Below the pieces are notes generated by a model. It was not told the origin of the DNA. It was given only the letters and a program-made list of their open reading frames with translations, and did no database searches. A DNA stretch of 53,521 nt from Gallionellales bacterium RIFCSPLOWO2_02_FULL_59_110 (GTDB lineage: Bacteria; Pseudomonadota; Gammaproteobacteria; Burkholderiales; Gallionellaceae), in the NCBI GenBank assembly GCA_001801215.1, contig MGXA01000083.1, positions 1-53,521 on the forward strand, written 5' to 3'. Below, piece by piece: positions 28,226-40,741 of this stretch. The translations under genes were made by a program, and so were the position numbers. Positions within the stretch are counted from its first letter, which is position 1, and each line of letters opens with the position of its first letter.

Positions 28226-29650
28226 TTGACAGGCAATCATTTCACCGAACGGGTAGCGGCACAATGTGCGCCGCTGGTTCCCGCGCGCAGCACCATCCTG
28301 ATCGGTCTGAGCGGCGGGGTCGATTCCGCCGTGCTGCTGCACCTGCTGCAGCAGCTCGCACCGCGTTTTTCCTGGCGGCTCTCCGCCTTGCACGTCCATC
28401 ATGGCATCAGCCCCAACGCCGATGCCTGGGCGAATTTCTGCGCCGGGCTCTGCGCGGGTTACGCCATTCCGCTGCATGTCGAACATGTGGACATCGCACC
28501 GTTGCGCCAGCACGGCATCGAGGCGGCGGCGCGCAAGCTGCGCCATGCGGCGTTTGCCAAACAGCCCTGCGACTTCGTCGCGCTGGCGCACCACACCGAC
28601 GATCAGGCCGAAACCCTGCTGCTGCAATTGTTGCGCGGCGCGGGAGTGAAAGGCGCGAGCGCCATGCCGATGCTCGCCCGGCGCGAGGATTCGCCAAACT
28701 TATTGCGCCCGCTATTGCATATTTCGCGCCGGGAAATCCTCGACTATGCCGCCGCACATGGCTTGCGCTGGATCGAGGACGAAAGCAACGCCGACGACGG
28801 CTATCCGCGCAACTTCCTGCGCCACCGCGCGCTGCCGCTGCTGGAGCGGAAATTTCCTGCCTGCCGCACTACGCTGGCGCGCAGCGCTCAGCATTTCGCC
28901 GAGGCGAGCGAACTGCTCGACGATCTGGCGCGGTTGGATGCCGCGCCAGCAATTTGCGATGACACGCTTGCCGTTGTTGCCTTGCAGGCGTTAACCCGGC
29001 CGCGCGCCAGAAACCTGCTGCGCTATTTCCTGCACAGCATCGGCGCTCCGATGCCGCAAGCCGTGCAACTTGACGATATGCTGTGCCAACTCTGTGGTGC
29101 GCGGCAGGATGCGGCGGTGTGCGTCGAGTATGGCGGCTGGGAAGTGCATCGCTATCAGGGCAGGGTATATGCGTTACTCGCGACGGGCGGGTTTGATCGG
29201 GGCCTGGTCATGCCGTGGCAAGGCGAAGCCGAACTGGATTGGCCTGCGTTGAATGTACGCCTGATCTTCGAGCCTATGCGGGGCAGGGGGATCAGCCTGG
29301 AGAAACTGCAGCGCGCGCCTGCGACGCTACGCCTGCGGCAAGGCGGAGAAACCCTGCGCCCGCACCCGAACGCTGCGACGCGCACCCTGAAAAACATGTT
29401 GCAGGAACACCATATCCCGCCCTGGCAGCGCGACCGTCTGCCGTTGCTGTATTGCGGCGATGAGCTGGCGTGTGTGGCCGGCGTGGCGGTTGCGGCGGAG
29501 TATCAGGCCAATATGGGAGAGATGGCTATCCAGGTGAGTTTGACGTACCGAGCAAGGTGCTTCCAGGCCGCTGCGGCCGAGGCTTTTGATGGTTTCGAAG
29601 TCGGGCGTGATTCTCCCGGCATCGGCAGGCGCTTGCCGTATGTGCGATAA
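28226..29650 (+). CDS. tilS: tRNA(Ile)-lysidine synthetase
   Basis: Modifies C34 of the CAU-anticodon tRNA-Ile to lysidine so that it reads AUA. The PP-loop SGGVDS is at residues 29-34, followed by the family pattern ALHVHHGISPNADAW and ALAHHTDDQAETLLLQLLRGAG. The C-terminal TilS domain (LRLRQGGETLRPHP, GDELACVAGVAV) is complete; 474 residues in total. It begins with TTG: AAGGA at 28215-28219 is six bases away, and there is no better ATG upstream. The stop codon lies within the inverted repeat operator 29639-29658, so transcription leaving tilS crosses the next promoter. Confidence 0.95.
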   Translation: MTGNHFTERVAAQCAPLVPARSTILIGLSGGVDSAVLLHLLQQLAPRFSWRLSALHVHHGISPNADAWANFCAGLCAGYAIPLHVEHVDIAPLRQHGIEAAARKLRHAAFAKQPCDFVALAHHTDDQAETLLLQLLRGAGVKGASAMPMLARREDSPNLLRPLLHISRREILDYAAAHGLRWIEDESNADDGYPRNFLRHRALPLLERKFPACRTTLARSAQHFAEASELLDDLARLDAAPAICDDTLAVVALQALTRPRARNLLRYFLHSIGAPMPQAVQLDDMLCQLCGARQDAAVCVEYGGWEVHRYQGRVYALLATGGFDRGLVMPWQGEAELDWPALNVRLIFEPMRGRGISLEKLQRAPATLRLRQGGETLRPHPNAATRTLKNMLQEHHIPPWQRDRLPLLYCGDELACVAGVAVAAEYQANMGEMAIQVSLTYRARCFQAAAAEAFDGFEVGRDSPGIGRRLPYVR

Positions 29651-29658
29651 CGCACATA
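29639..29658 (+). promoter_or_regulatory. Predicted operator, site 1 (best palindrome), upstream of Crp/Fnr gene
   Basis: TATGTGCGATAACGCACATA: two perfect 8-base arms around a 4-base centre, 102 bp before the Crp/Fnr ATG. It is the most symmetrical of six related sites in the window (others at 34856, 45690, 48652, 48724, 50555). Position suggests autoregulation. A dimeric Crp/Fnr protein binds a two-fold symmetric site of this size. Confidence 0.6.
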
Positions 29659-29759
29659 ATTATCTTGTACACCGTGCTAAAAAGCTGCAAGGCACAGCCT
29701 GGCTGTATTCCGTTGCATAATTGACTTTTATATCGGCGGCACGCTTCGGAGACAAGAAT

Positions 29760-30482
29760 ATGGTTGCTACGATATCCGCACAGCAGGCGCCCATGCACAA
29801 CCGTCTTCTCGCCGCGCTGCCGCAAGAGATATTCGAGCGTATCGCTCCCCATATGGAGCTGATTTCGATGCCGCTCGGTGAAGTTCTGTATGAATCCGGC
29901 GGCCAACTGCATCACGCCTATTTTCCGACAACCGCCATCGTGTCGCTGCGCTATGTCATGGAAAATGGCGCATCGGTGGAAATCGCTGGAGTGGGGAATG
30001 ACGGCGTAGTCGGGATTTCACTTTTCATGGGCGGCAATACCACGCCCAGCCAGGCCACGGTGTGTGCCGGCGGCTACGGTTACCGGCTGAAGGCGCGGTT
30101 GATGATGGAGGAATTCAATCGTGCCGGACCGATGATGCGTTTGATGCTGCGCTACACCCAGGCGTTGATTACGCAGATGTCCCAAACCGCAGCGTGCAAC
30201 CGGCATCATTCGATGGAGCAGCAAGTGTGCCGCTGGCTGTTGTTCACCCTTGACCGGTCGCCATCGCATGAATTGGTTATGACGCAGGAATTGATTGCCA
30301 GCATGCTCGGGGTGCGGCGCGAAGGCATCACAGAAACTGCCGGGAACTTGCAGCGCGCCGGCTTGATCAGTTACCGCCGCGGCCACATCACCGTACTGGA
30401 CCGGGCCGGGCTGGAGTCACGCACATGCGAGTGCTACAACGTGGTTAAAAAAGAATTCCACCGCTTGCTCAGTGAGGCATAA
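29760..30482 (+). CDS. Crp/Fnr family transcriptional regulator
   Basis: DNA-binding regulator of 240 residues. The N-terminal cNMP-like beta roll (about 15-125) includes GEVLYESGGQLHHAYFPTTAIVSL. The C-terminal winged helix has MTQELIASMLGVRREGITE from about residue 174. It lacks the cysteine cluster of Fnr and the canonical cAMP-contact residues of Crp, so the signal is unknown. The group is widespread in proteobacteria and poorly studied. I chose ATG 29760, with GGAGA 9 bases upstream; an in-frame ATG at 29721 precedes it without a ribosome site. A near-perfect inverted repeat lies in its promoter. Two large PAS kinases follow on the same strand. Confidence 0.9.
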   Translation: MVATISAQQAPMHNRLLAALPQEIFERIAPHMELISMPLGEVLYESGGQLHHAYFPTTAIVSLRYVMENGASVEIAGVGNDGVVGISLFMGGNTTPSQATVCAGGYGYRLKARLMMEEFNRAGPMMRLMLRYTQALITQMSQTAACNRHHSMEQQVCRWLLFTLDRSPSHELVMTQELIASMLGVRREGITETAGNLQRAGLISYRRGHITVLDRAGLESRTCECYNVVKKEFHRLLSEA

Positions 30483-30580
30483 CGATATGTTGGTTATCTG
30501 GTCAGCGCACGAACTCCGCAGGGTGGCCGCCAAAGCGCGCCCTCTCTGCATTAACTTTATGCATTGCGCGCAAATTAGCC

Positions 30581-33621
<3,041 letters not shown>

Positions 33622-33625
<4 letters not shown>

Positions 33626-34464
33626 TTAGCGAACAGGAAATCCTTAGTGCCAGCATTCTGGTCGTGGACGATCAGCAATCCAATGTGCTTTTGCTTGAGG
33701 AAATGCTGCGAGATAGCGGCTATGTTTGTGTTGCGTCAACAACCGATCCCCATGCAGTCCGCGAGCTGCATCGCAAGCACCGCTACGACCTGATTCTGCT
33801 CGACCTGCTGATGCCCGGCATGGATGGATTCCAGGTGATGGAATGCCTGAAGGAAATCGAAACGGATGGCTACCTTCCCGTGCTCGTCATTACCGCCGAA
33901 CCGGGCCACAAGCTGCGTGCGCTCGCCGCCGGTGCGAAGGATTTCGTCGCCAAACCTTTTGATCTGGTCGAAGTGCAGACGCGTATCCATAACATGTTGG
34001 AAGTGCGGCTATTGTACAAGAAACTCGAGCAGCACAACCAGGTGTTGGAGCAGACGGTGCTGGAGCGTACGGCCGAACTGCGCAAGAGCGAAGCGCGTTT
34101 TCAACGTCTGACCGAGCTATCGTCTGACTGGTATTGGGAGCAGGACGAAAACGGGCATTTCACCAAGATTTTCGGCCCGGTACTCGAAATGCTCGGCATT
34201 CAGCTCAACGGCGCGCTGGTTCAATCGAGAGATGAAAAGGGCGGAAGCTGGAACGAGAATGAGCGAAAAATGCTGGAAGCCAATCTGGCCGCGAGACGAC
34301 CCTTCCTGGATTTCGTCTATAGCCGGACCAATCCAGATGGCTCGCGGCAATTTCTAATGGTGAGCGGGGAACCGATGTTCAACCCCTCGGGGCGTTTTAT
34401 CGGCTACCGGGGCACCGGCAAGGACGTGACCGGAAAGATACACCCCAACCATAAATTACCTTAA
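33622..34464 (+). CDS. Response regulator with C-terminal PAS domain
   Basis: Protein of 280 residues. The receiver domain (1-125) has LVVDDQQSN and the phospho-acceptor Asp61 (LLDLLMPGMDGF). A coiled coil (LYKKLEQHNQVLEQTVLERTAELRKSEARF in part) joins it to one PAS domain (about 165-270) ending FIGYRGTGKDVTGK. After that the frame stops: there is no kinase, GGDEF or HD-GYP output. In similar proteins such a PAS leads into a catalytic domain, so this may be a truncated gene; the next 600 bp are repeats and unknown DNA. It overlaps the stop of the preceding kinase by ATGA. Confidence 0.88.
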
Positions 34465-35071
34465 AAATCAATTTACTCTGGCAAAACCGGGGGCGCTTCG
34501 ACTGGCTCGGGGCAGGCTTGTTGGATGAGCACCTCAATAACCGTGAGTTGCCCGAAGGCGGCTGGGTTTTCCCGCTTTTCCCTGATTAGGGTTGGGATGG
34601 AAATGAAAACATCAGGTACTGCCGCTTTTTTCCTTCCCCCTTGCAGGGGGCAGGGACTGGCGTTGTGGCTATTTCGAGCATACTGCTTCGACCTGAGTAG
34701 CGACATTCTGCGCTCTTGTTTAGTTTCAAACCCCATACTGTTCACTCTCCCAAGCATTAAAGCCGGCGGCTACCCAAATGAACCCGACAACACACGCGGG
34801 CCGGTTAGCTATTTATAGCCATTTCACATTTGTTAACTGCATCCAAGCTGCAGGTTATGTGTGGTAGCGCACGGATAGAAGCAAGTCTAATCGCCATGAT
34901 GGAACATGGTTGCCAAGCTCATTCACGAACATAATCCACCTCACGATCCCTGCAAAGTTAAGTGTGCGTCTTTTGTGCATAAGCAAAAAACAGGTGGAGC
35001 GCTGGCCATTTTTTTGGCCACGCGATCTGCCGGGTCGGTTTGCGCTTTACTTAACTTAACAGAGGTTGGCC
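34465..35071. other. 607-bp gene-free region with repeats, upstream of the second hybrid kinase
   Basis: No supported gene. Includes a REP-type sequence GCTTCGACTGGCTCGGGGCA at 34496-34515 (reverse reading gives the widespread C-P-E-P-V-E signature), a C/T palindrome CCTTCCCCCTTGCAGGGGGC near 34630-34650, and TTCGACCTGAGTAG at 34687-34700, shared with 28182-28195. Operator site 2 lies at 34856-34875. AGAGG at 35061-35065 is the ribosome site of the next gene. A 600-bp gap inside an otherwise tightly packed island suggests loss of a gene end. Confidence 0.6.
34856..34875 (+). promoter_or_regulatory. Predicted operator, site 2, upstream of the second hybrid kinase
   Basis: TATGTGTGGTAGCGCACGGA, 197 bp before the ATG at 35072. 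It matches site 1 in the TATGTG left end and the CGCAC right half; three arm positions differ. Confidence 0.5.
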
Positions 35072-38000
35072 ATGTTCAAAGAAATGAGTGACACCGTAAC
35101 TCTAAACAGCACCCCTGACACTGAGGAAGCTATCACCGTGGCGCCATTCCAAGAATCAGGCACTGGTCGATACCGAAAACTTTGTCCGGCGAGTGGCATT
35201 ACCGAGGTGCAACGCCAGGAGGCATTGCTTAAAACCGGTGCCTTGCAGAGTGCTATTTTTAATAGCGCCAATTTTTCGAGTATCGCCACCGACGCGAAGG
35301 GCGTGATCCAGATTTTCAACGTCGGCGCGGAACGCATGCTGGGTTACACGGCAGCCGAAGTGATGAACAAGATCACCCCGGCCGACATTTCAGATCCGCA
35401 GGAAGTGATCGCACGTGCCAAGGCATTGAGCGTCGAACTCGGCACCCCAATCACGCCGGGTTTCGAGGCGCTGGTGTTCAAGGCATCGCGCGGCATCGAG
35501 GATATTTACGAACTGACCTATATCCGCAAGGACGGCAGCCGCTTCCCGGCGGTGGTATCGGTCACCGCGTTGCGCGATGCCGATAACGTCATCATCGGCT
35601 ATCTGCTGATCGGCACCGACAATACTGCGCGCAAACGGGCAGAAGAAGCGCTGCTCAAGGCGGGAGCCTTGCAGAACGCAATTTTTAACAGCGCCAATTT
35701 TTCTAGCATTGCCACTGACGCGAAGGGCGTGATCCAGATTTTCAACGTCGGCGCGGAGCGCATGCTGGGCTACACGGGTGCCGACGTGATGAACAAGATC
35801 ACCCCGGCCGATATTTCCGATCCGGAGGAAGTGATCGCGCGCGCGAAAACACTCAGCACCGAGCTCGGCACCCCGATTGCGCCCGGCTTCGAGGCGTTGG
35901 TGTTCAAGGCTTCGCGCGGCATAGAGGACATCTACGAGCTGACCTACATCCGCAAAGATGGCAGCCGCTTCCCGGCAGTCGTATCCGTCACTGCGTTGCG
36001 CGACGCTGATAACGCCATTATCGGCTACCTGCTGATCGGCACCGACAACACCGCGCGCAAGCAGGTCGAAGAAGAGCGGATGAAGCTCGACCAGCGAGTT
36101 CGCGACCAGCAGTTCTACACGCGCTCACTCATCGAATCCAACATCGACGCGCTGATGACCACCGATCCGTCAGGTATTATTTCCGATGTCAACAAGCAGA
36201 TGGAGGCGCTCACCGGGTGTACGCGTGACGAGTTGATCGGCGCGCCGTTCAAGAATTACTTCACCGATCCGGAGCGGGCCGAAGCAGCCATCAAGCAGGT
36301 GCTGAGCGAAAAGAAAGTCACCAACTACGAGCTCACTGCGCGCGCCAGGGATGGCAAGGAAACGGTGGTGTCCTACAACGCGACTACCTTCTATGATCGC
36401 GACAGGAAGCTGCAGGGCGTGTTTGCTGCCGCGCGCGACGTCACCGAACGCAAACGCCTGGATCAGGAGTTGGAGCGCGCCAAGGCCGTAGCGGAAAAGG
36501 CCAACCTCGCCAAATCAAATTTTCTTTCCAGCATGAGCCACGAGATACGCACACCGATGAACGCCATCATCGGCATGTCCTACCTGGCGCTGAAGACCGA
36601 TCTGACGCCGCGCCAGCGCGACTACATAAAGAAGATCAAAGGGTCCGGCCAACATCTGCTCAGCATCATCAACGATATTCTTGATTTTTCAAAGATCGAG
36701 GCGGGCAAGCTGACGGTCGAGCAGACCGAGTTCGAACTGGAGATGGTGCTCGACAATGTGGCCAACCTGATCGCGGAGAAGGCATTCGCCAAAGGGCTGG
36801 AGCTGGTCTTTGACATAGACAAGAACGTGCCGTCCAAGCTGATCGGCGATCCGCTGCGGCTGGGGCAGATACTTGTCAACTACAGCAACAATGCCGTCAA
36901 GTTCACAGAGCATGGAGAAATATACATCGTCGTCCGCCTCAAGGAACAAACCGATAAGGATGTGCTGATCTACTGCGCTGTGCGGGATACGGGAATCGGC
37001 CTGACGGAAGAACAGATTGGGCGGTTGTTCCAGAGCTTTTCGCAGGCCGACACCTCGACTACCCGCAAATTTGGCGGCACCGGCCTCGGGCTGGTCATTT
37101 CCAAAAATCTGGCCGAGATGATGGGCGGAGAGGTGGGTGTGAGCAGCGAACATGGCAAGGGCAGCACCTTCTGGTTTACGGTGCGCCTGGGCAAGGGCAT
37201 CGGCCAGCAGCGCAAGTTGGCGCTGTCTGGCGACTTGCAGGGCAAACGCGTGCTGGTGGTAGACGACAACGAGAACGCCCGCCTGGTGCTGGGCGACCTG
37301 CTCGACGGCATGAGCTTCAGGGTTGACCAGGCCGAATCGGGCAAGGCGGCCATCGGTGCCGTGGATTGTGCCGAGGCGCAGGGTATGCCCTATGAGATCG
37401 TGTTTCTCGACTGGAAAATGCCGGGCATGGATGGCATCGAGACGGCCAGGCGGCTGAAGGAGCTTCCACTCAGCCGTATGCCGCACATGATGATGGTGAC
37501 CGCTTATGGTCACGAGGAGGTCATTAAGGGTGCGGAAGAAATGGGCATCGAGGAAGTGTTGATCAAGCCGGTCAGCGCCTCGGCGCTGTTCGACGGCGTG
37601 GTACGCATTCTGGGAGGCGTCGTCGATGGCCCCCGCACTGCCGGAGACGCACCGACCGACGCCTTCGAACAACTCGCCACCATCAAGGGCGCCCACATCC
37701 TGCTGGTGGATGACAACGATCTCAACCAGGAGGTGGCAACCGAACTGCTGCGCGATTCCGGCTTCGTCGTCGATTTGGCCGGGAACGGCCAGGTAGCGCT
37801 GGACAAGGTCAGGGCCGCCAATTACGACATCGTGTTGATGGACATGCAGATGCCGGTGATGGACGGTGTGACGGCGACACTGGAGATACGCAAGGAAGAA
37901 CGCTTCAAGGATCTTCCTGTGGTGGCGATGACCGCCAACGCCATGCAGGGCGACCGGGATCGCTGCCTGGCGGCGGGCATGAACGACCATGTCGCCAAGC

Positions 38001-38710
38001 CGATCGAGCCGGAAGATTTGTGGAAGGCGCTGCTGAAATGGGTCAAGCCGCGGCATTCGACAGCAGCAGAGGTGAAGCCTCAGATAAAGGCAGGGCAATA
38101 TGCCGATTTGCCGTCCGGTATCGATGGGCTGGATATCGCTAATGGCCTGCGCCGCGTGCTCGGCAAGAAATCACTCTATCTCTCGATGCTGCGCAAGTTC
38201 ATTGCCGGGCAGAAATCTGCAACGGCGGGAATCCTCGAAATGCTGGAAGGCAACGACAGGGACACCGCAGAGCGGCTCGCACACACGCTAAAAGGTGCTT
38301 CCGGCAACATCGGTGCCACCGGCCTGCAACAGTTGGCGGAAGAACTCGAGACCGCAATCAGGGAGCGTCAACCGCGCAATGATGTCGATGGTCATCTCGA
38401 CAAGCTGAAACAACAGCTCGACTATTTCATCACTCAACTGGAACAGAAGCTGCCGGAAGAGCAGGGCAGGACAGCCATCGCGGTCGATCAGGAGAAACTT
38501 AAAATGGCCTGCGACAGGCTGATAGCCCTGCTCGCCGACGACGATGCGGAGGCGGGCGATGTGCTGAGTGAGAATGCCGACCTGCTTAACGCGGCCTTCC
38601 CCGACCATTATCGCAAGATCAACGACAGCATCCAAGCATTCGACTTCGAGGCGGCGCTCGCAGCATTAAGAGCCGCCATCGCCCCCCTACCTGTAAAGGA
38701 ATCTCCATGA
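35072..38710 (+). CDS. Hybrid histidine kinase: PAS-PAS-PAS-HisKA-HATPase-REC-REC-HPt
   Basis: Very large soluble kinase (1212 residues from ATG 35072; AGAGG six bases upstream). Two nearly identical PAS modules (about 50-190 and 192-330) and a third (about 345-460) feed HisKA with [15 protein letters not shown] (His490), HATPase ([19 protein letters not shown]), two receivers (Asp780 in [11 protein letters not shown], Asp924 in [11 protein letters not shown]) and an HPt domain with His1071 ([13 protein letters not shown]). All phospho-residues are intact, so the full relay His-Asp-His can run within this protein. A tail of about 90 residues follows. The next gene copies this HPt and tail. 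It overlaps that gene by ATGA. Confidence 0.95.
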   Translation: MFKEMSDTVTLNSTPDTEEAITVAPFQESGTGRYRKLCPASGITEVQRQEALLKTGALQSAIFNSANFSSIATDAKGVIQIFNVGAERMLGYTAAEVMNKITPADISDPQEVIARAKALSVELGTPITPGFEALVFKASRGIEDIYELTYIRKDGSRFPAVVSVTALRDADNVIIGYLLIGTDNTARKRAEEALLKAGALQNAIFNSANFSSIATDAKGVIQIFNVGAERMLGYTGADVMNKITPADISDPEEVIARAKTLSTELGTPIAPGFEALVFKASRGIEDIYELTYIRKDGSRFPAVVSVTALRDADNAIIGYLLIGTDNTARKQVEEERMKLDQRVRDQQFYTRSLIESNIDALMTTDPSGIISDVNKQMEALTGCTRDELIGAPFKNYFTDPERAEAAIKQVLSEKKVTNYELTARARDGKETVVSYNATTFYDRDRKLQGVFAAARDVTERKRLDQELERAKAVAEKANLAKSNFLSSMSHEIRTPMNAIIGMSYLALKTDLTPRQRDYIKKIKGSGQHLLSIINDILDFSKIEAGKLTVEQTEFELEMVLDNVANLIAEKAFAKGLELVFDIDKNVPSKLIGDPLRLGQILVNYSNNAVKFTEHGEIYIVVRLKEQTDKDVLIYCAVRDTGIGLTEEQIGRLFQSFSQADTSTTRKFGGTGLGLVISKNLAEMMGGEVGVSSEHGKGSTFWFTVRLGKGIGQQRKLALSGDLQGKRVLVVDDNENARLVLGDLLDGMSFRVDQAESGKAAIGAVDCAEAQGMPYEIVFLDWKMPGMDGIETARRLKELPLSRMPHMMMVTAYGHEEVIKGAEEMGIEEVLIKPVSASALFDGVVRILGGVVDGPRTAGDAPTDAFEQLATIKGAHILLVDDNDLNQEVATELLRDSGFVVDLAGNGQVALDKVRAANYDIVLMDMQMPVMDGVTATLEIRKEERFKDLPVVAMTANAMQGDRDRCLAAGMNDHVAKPIEPEDLWKALLKWVKPRHSTAAEVKPQIKAGQYADLPSGIDGLDIANGLRRVLGKKSLYLSMLRKFIAGQKSATAGILEMLEGNDRDTAERLAHTLKGASGNIGATGLQQLAEELETAIRERQPRNDVDGHLDKLKQQLDYFITQLEQKLPEEQGRTAIAVDQEKLKMACDRLIALLADDDAEAGDVLSENADLLNAAFPDHYRKINDSIQAFDFEAALAALRAAIAPLPVKESP
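35219..36066 (+). repeat. Tandem duplication of a PAS module inside the kinase gene
   Basis: Units at about 35219-35644 and 35645-36066, each about 425 bp. They encode the same residues with few changes, for example TAAEVM against TGADVM and [14 protein letters not shown] against [14 protein letters not shown]. Near-identity at DNA level indicates a recent event or gene conversion with copy A in 30641-31062. Confidence 0.88.
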
Positions 38711-39567
38711 ACGAGCTCAATTCAGCCGAAAAAGCCACGATATTGGTAGTTGATGACGCGCCGGGCAACCTGGCGCTGATGCACAATCTGCTCAAGGACG
38801 ACTACCAGGTGAAAATTGCCAACCGTGGTGAGAAAGCACTGCAAATTGCAGCATCTGATTCGCCCCCCGACCTGATCCTGCTCGACATCATGATGCCAGG
38901 GATGGACGGCTATGAGGTGTGCCAGCGGCTCAAACGCGACCCCAGGACGCAGAATATCCCGGTAATCTTTCTCACCGCAAAATCTGAAGTGGGAGACGAA
39001 AAGAAAGGGCTGGAACTTGGCGCGATCGACTACATCACCAAACCGATCAGCGTGCCTATCGTTATGGCGCGCGTGAAGAACCACTTGGCGCTCAAAGCCA
39101 TGGCCGACTTTCTGCGCGATCAGAACGATTGGGACAGCGCGGAGCGGCTCGCCTATACGCTCAGGGGCGATTCTGGCAACGTCAGCGTCAACGGCTTGCA
39201 ACAGTTTGCGGAAAAGCTTGAGGTTGCGATCAAGGAGCGTCATTCACGCGAGGGAATCGAGGCTCGGCCCGATGCGCCCGCAACCCAACTCGACAACCTC
39301 ATCGCGCAATTGGATCAAAAACCACCGGAGGCATCAGGCAGGATGACGGCCTCGTTCAACCAGGAAAAGCTCAAAGAGGTCTGTGACAAGCTGGAGGCAC
39401 TGCTGGCCGAAAACGATTCCGAGGCGATCAACGTGCTGGATGCCAATGCGGAACTGCTTGAGGCAGCCTTACCCAACCGCTCCCGCGAGATCGACAACGC
39501 CATCCGATTATTCGATTTCGAAGCGGCGCTCGCAGCGCTGAGAGCCGCCACCGGAACATCTGTCTGA
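38707..39567 (+). CDS. Response regulator fused to an HPt-like domain that lacks the histidine
   Basis: Protein of 286 residues. Residues 1-137 form a receiver with Asp60 ([14 protein letters not shown]), very similar to the receiver of the next gene. Residues from about 138 match the HPt and tail of the upstream kinase: [28 protein letters not shown] against [28 protein letters not shown]. The phosphate-carrying histidine is replaced by Tyr150, so it cannot pass phosphate on. It looks like a chimera of its two neighbours. It may act as a decoy or scaffold. ATGA overlap upstream, 11-bp gap downstream. Confidence 0.88.
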   Translation: MNELNSAEKATILVVDDAPGNLALMHNLLKDDYQVKIANRGEKALQIAASDSPPDLILLDIMMPGMDGYEVCQRLKRDPRTQNIPVIFLTAKSEVGDEKKGLELGAIDYITKPISVPIVMARVKNHLALKAMADFLRDQNDWDSAERLAYTLRGDSGNVSVNGLQQFAEKLEVAIKERHSREGIEARPDAPATQLDNLIAQLDQKPPEASGRMTASFNQEKLKEVCDKLEALLAENDSEAINVLDANAELLEAALPNRSREIDNAIRLFDFEAALAALRAATGTSV

Positions 39568-39578
39568 CAGGAACACTC

Positions 39579-40730
39579 ATGGAGAAATTTAATTTGATCC
39601 AGAAAGCCACGATACTGGTGGTTGACGACACGCCAGATAACTTGGCACTGATGAGCAACCTGCTCAATGATGACTACAAGGTAAAAATCGCCAGCAGTGG
39701 CGAGAAGGCGCTGAAGATTGCGGCTTCAGACCCGCCACCCGATCTGATTCTGCTCGATATCATGATGCCTGGCATGGATGGCTACCAGGTATGCCAGCAG
39801 CTCAAACGCGACCCAAAAACGATGAACATCACGGTGATCTTCCTAACCGCCAAGGCTGAAGTGGAGGACGAAAAGAAAGGGTTGGAACTCGGTGCGACCG
39901 ACTACATTACCAAACCGATCAGCCCGCCCATCGTCATGGCGCGCGTGAAAAATCATCTGGCGCTCAAGATGATGGCCGACTTCCTGCGCGACCAGAATGA
40001 ATTTCTCGAACTCGAAGTAACCAAGCGCACGCGCGAAGTGATGGCAATACAGGATGTCACCATTCTCGCCATGGGCTCGCTGGCCGAGACGCGCGACACC
40101 GACACCGGCAACCACATCCGCCGCACACAGTTTTACGTCAAAGCCCTGGCCGAAAAGTTGCGCGACCATCCGCGCTTTGCCTGGTTCCTGACGGAGGCCA
40201 ACATCAACATGCTCTTCAAGTCGGCGCCGCTGCACGATCTCGGCAAGGTGGGTATCCCCGACCGCATCCTGTTGAAACCGGGCCGCCTGGAGCCCGGCGA
40301 ATTCGAGATCATGAAGACGCATACCACGCTGGGGCGCGATGCTATCGTGCATGCCGAGGCAGCGTTGGGTTTCGATGTCGATTTTCTCTCCTTTGCCAAA
40401 ACCATCGCCCTGTCGCACCAGGAAAAATGGGATGGCAGCGGCTATCCGCAGGGGCTCGCCGGCGACGATATCCCGATTGCGGCACGCCTGATGGCGGTGG
40501 CCGATGTTTACGATGCGCTGATCAGCCGCCGCGTGTACAAGGAAAGCATGCCACACGATAAGGCGGTGCAGATCATGATCGATGGGCGCGGCTCGCACTT
40601 CGATGCCGATATGTTCGATGCCTTCGTCGAGATACAGGAAGAGTTTCGCGCCATCGCCCGGCGTTTCGTCGATTCCGATGTGGACATGGAAAAGAAAATG
40701 GAATACTTGGCACAGGCCAATACCGCATAA
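39579..40730 (+). CDS. Response regulator with HD-GYP cyclic-di-GMP phosphodiesterase domain
   Basis: Protein of 383 residues. Receiver 1-135 with Asp60, a linker helix (FLELEVTKRTREVMAIQDVTI in part), then an HD-GYP domain: RDTDTGNHIRRTQFYV, the HD pair at 219-220 in HDLGKVGIPDRIL, MKTHTTLGRD, SHQEKWDGSGYPQGL (GYP at 288-290) and ADVYDALISRRVYK. All metal-binding motifs look intact. It should hydrolyse cyclic di-GMP when its receiver is phosphorylated, probably by a kinase of this island. This is the only clear enzymatic output of the island. Confidence 0.95.
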   Translation: MEKFNLIQKATILVVDDTPDNLALMSNLLNDDYKVKIASSGEKALKIAASDPPPDLILLDIMMPGMDGYQVCQQLKRDPKTMNITVIFLTAKAEVEDEKKGLELGATDYITKPISPPIVMARVKNHLALKMMADFLRDQNEFLELEVTKRTREVMAIQDVTILAMGSLAETRDTDTGNHIRRTQFYVKALAEKLRDHPRFAWFLTEANINMLFKSAPLHDLGKVGIPDRILLKPGRLEPGEFEIMKTHTTLGRDAIVHAEAALGFDVDFLSFAKTIALSHQEKWDGSGYPQGLAGDDIPIAARLMAVADVYDALISRRVYKESMPHDKAVQIMIDGRGSHFDADMFDAFVEIQEEFRAIARRFVDSDVDMEKKMEYLAQANTA

Positions 40731-40741
40731 CACGCGAAAGA

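Noticed and set aside
29760..30482. Oxygen-sensing Fnr
   Set aside because: The N-terminal cysteine cluster needed for an iron-sulfur centre is missing.
30505..30524. Operator copy upstream of the first hybrid kinase (GTCAGCGCACGAA)
   Set aside because: Only the right half matches; left arm has no TGTG. It could be a weak half-site, but I did not count it.
34473..34757. Minus-strand 94-codon ORF behind the REC-PAS gene
   Set aside because: It is read from repeat sequence (C-P-E-P-V-E signature) and shows no protein family.
36689..38098. 469-codon ORF opposite the second hybrid kinase
   Set aside because: Antisense shadow of conserved HATPase and receiver domains.
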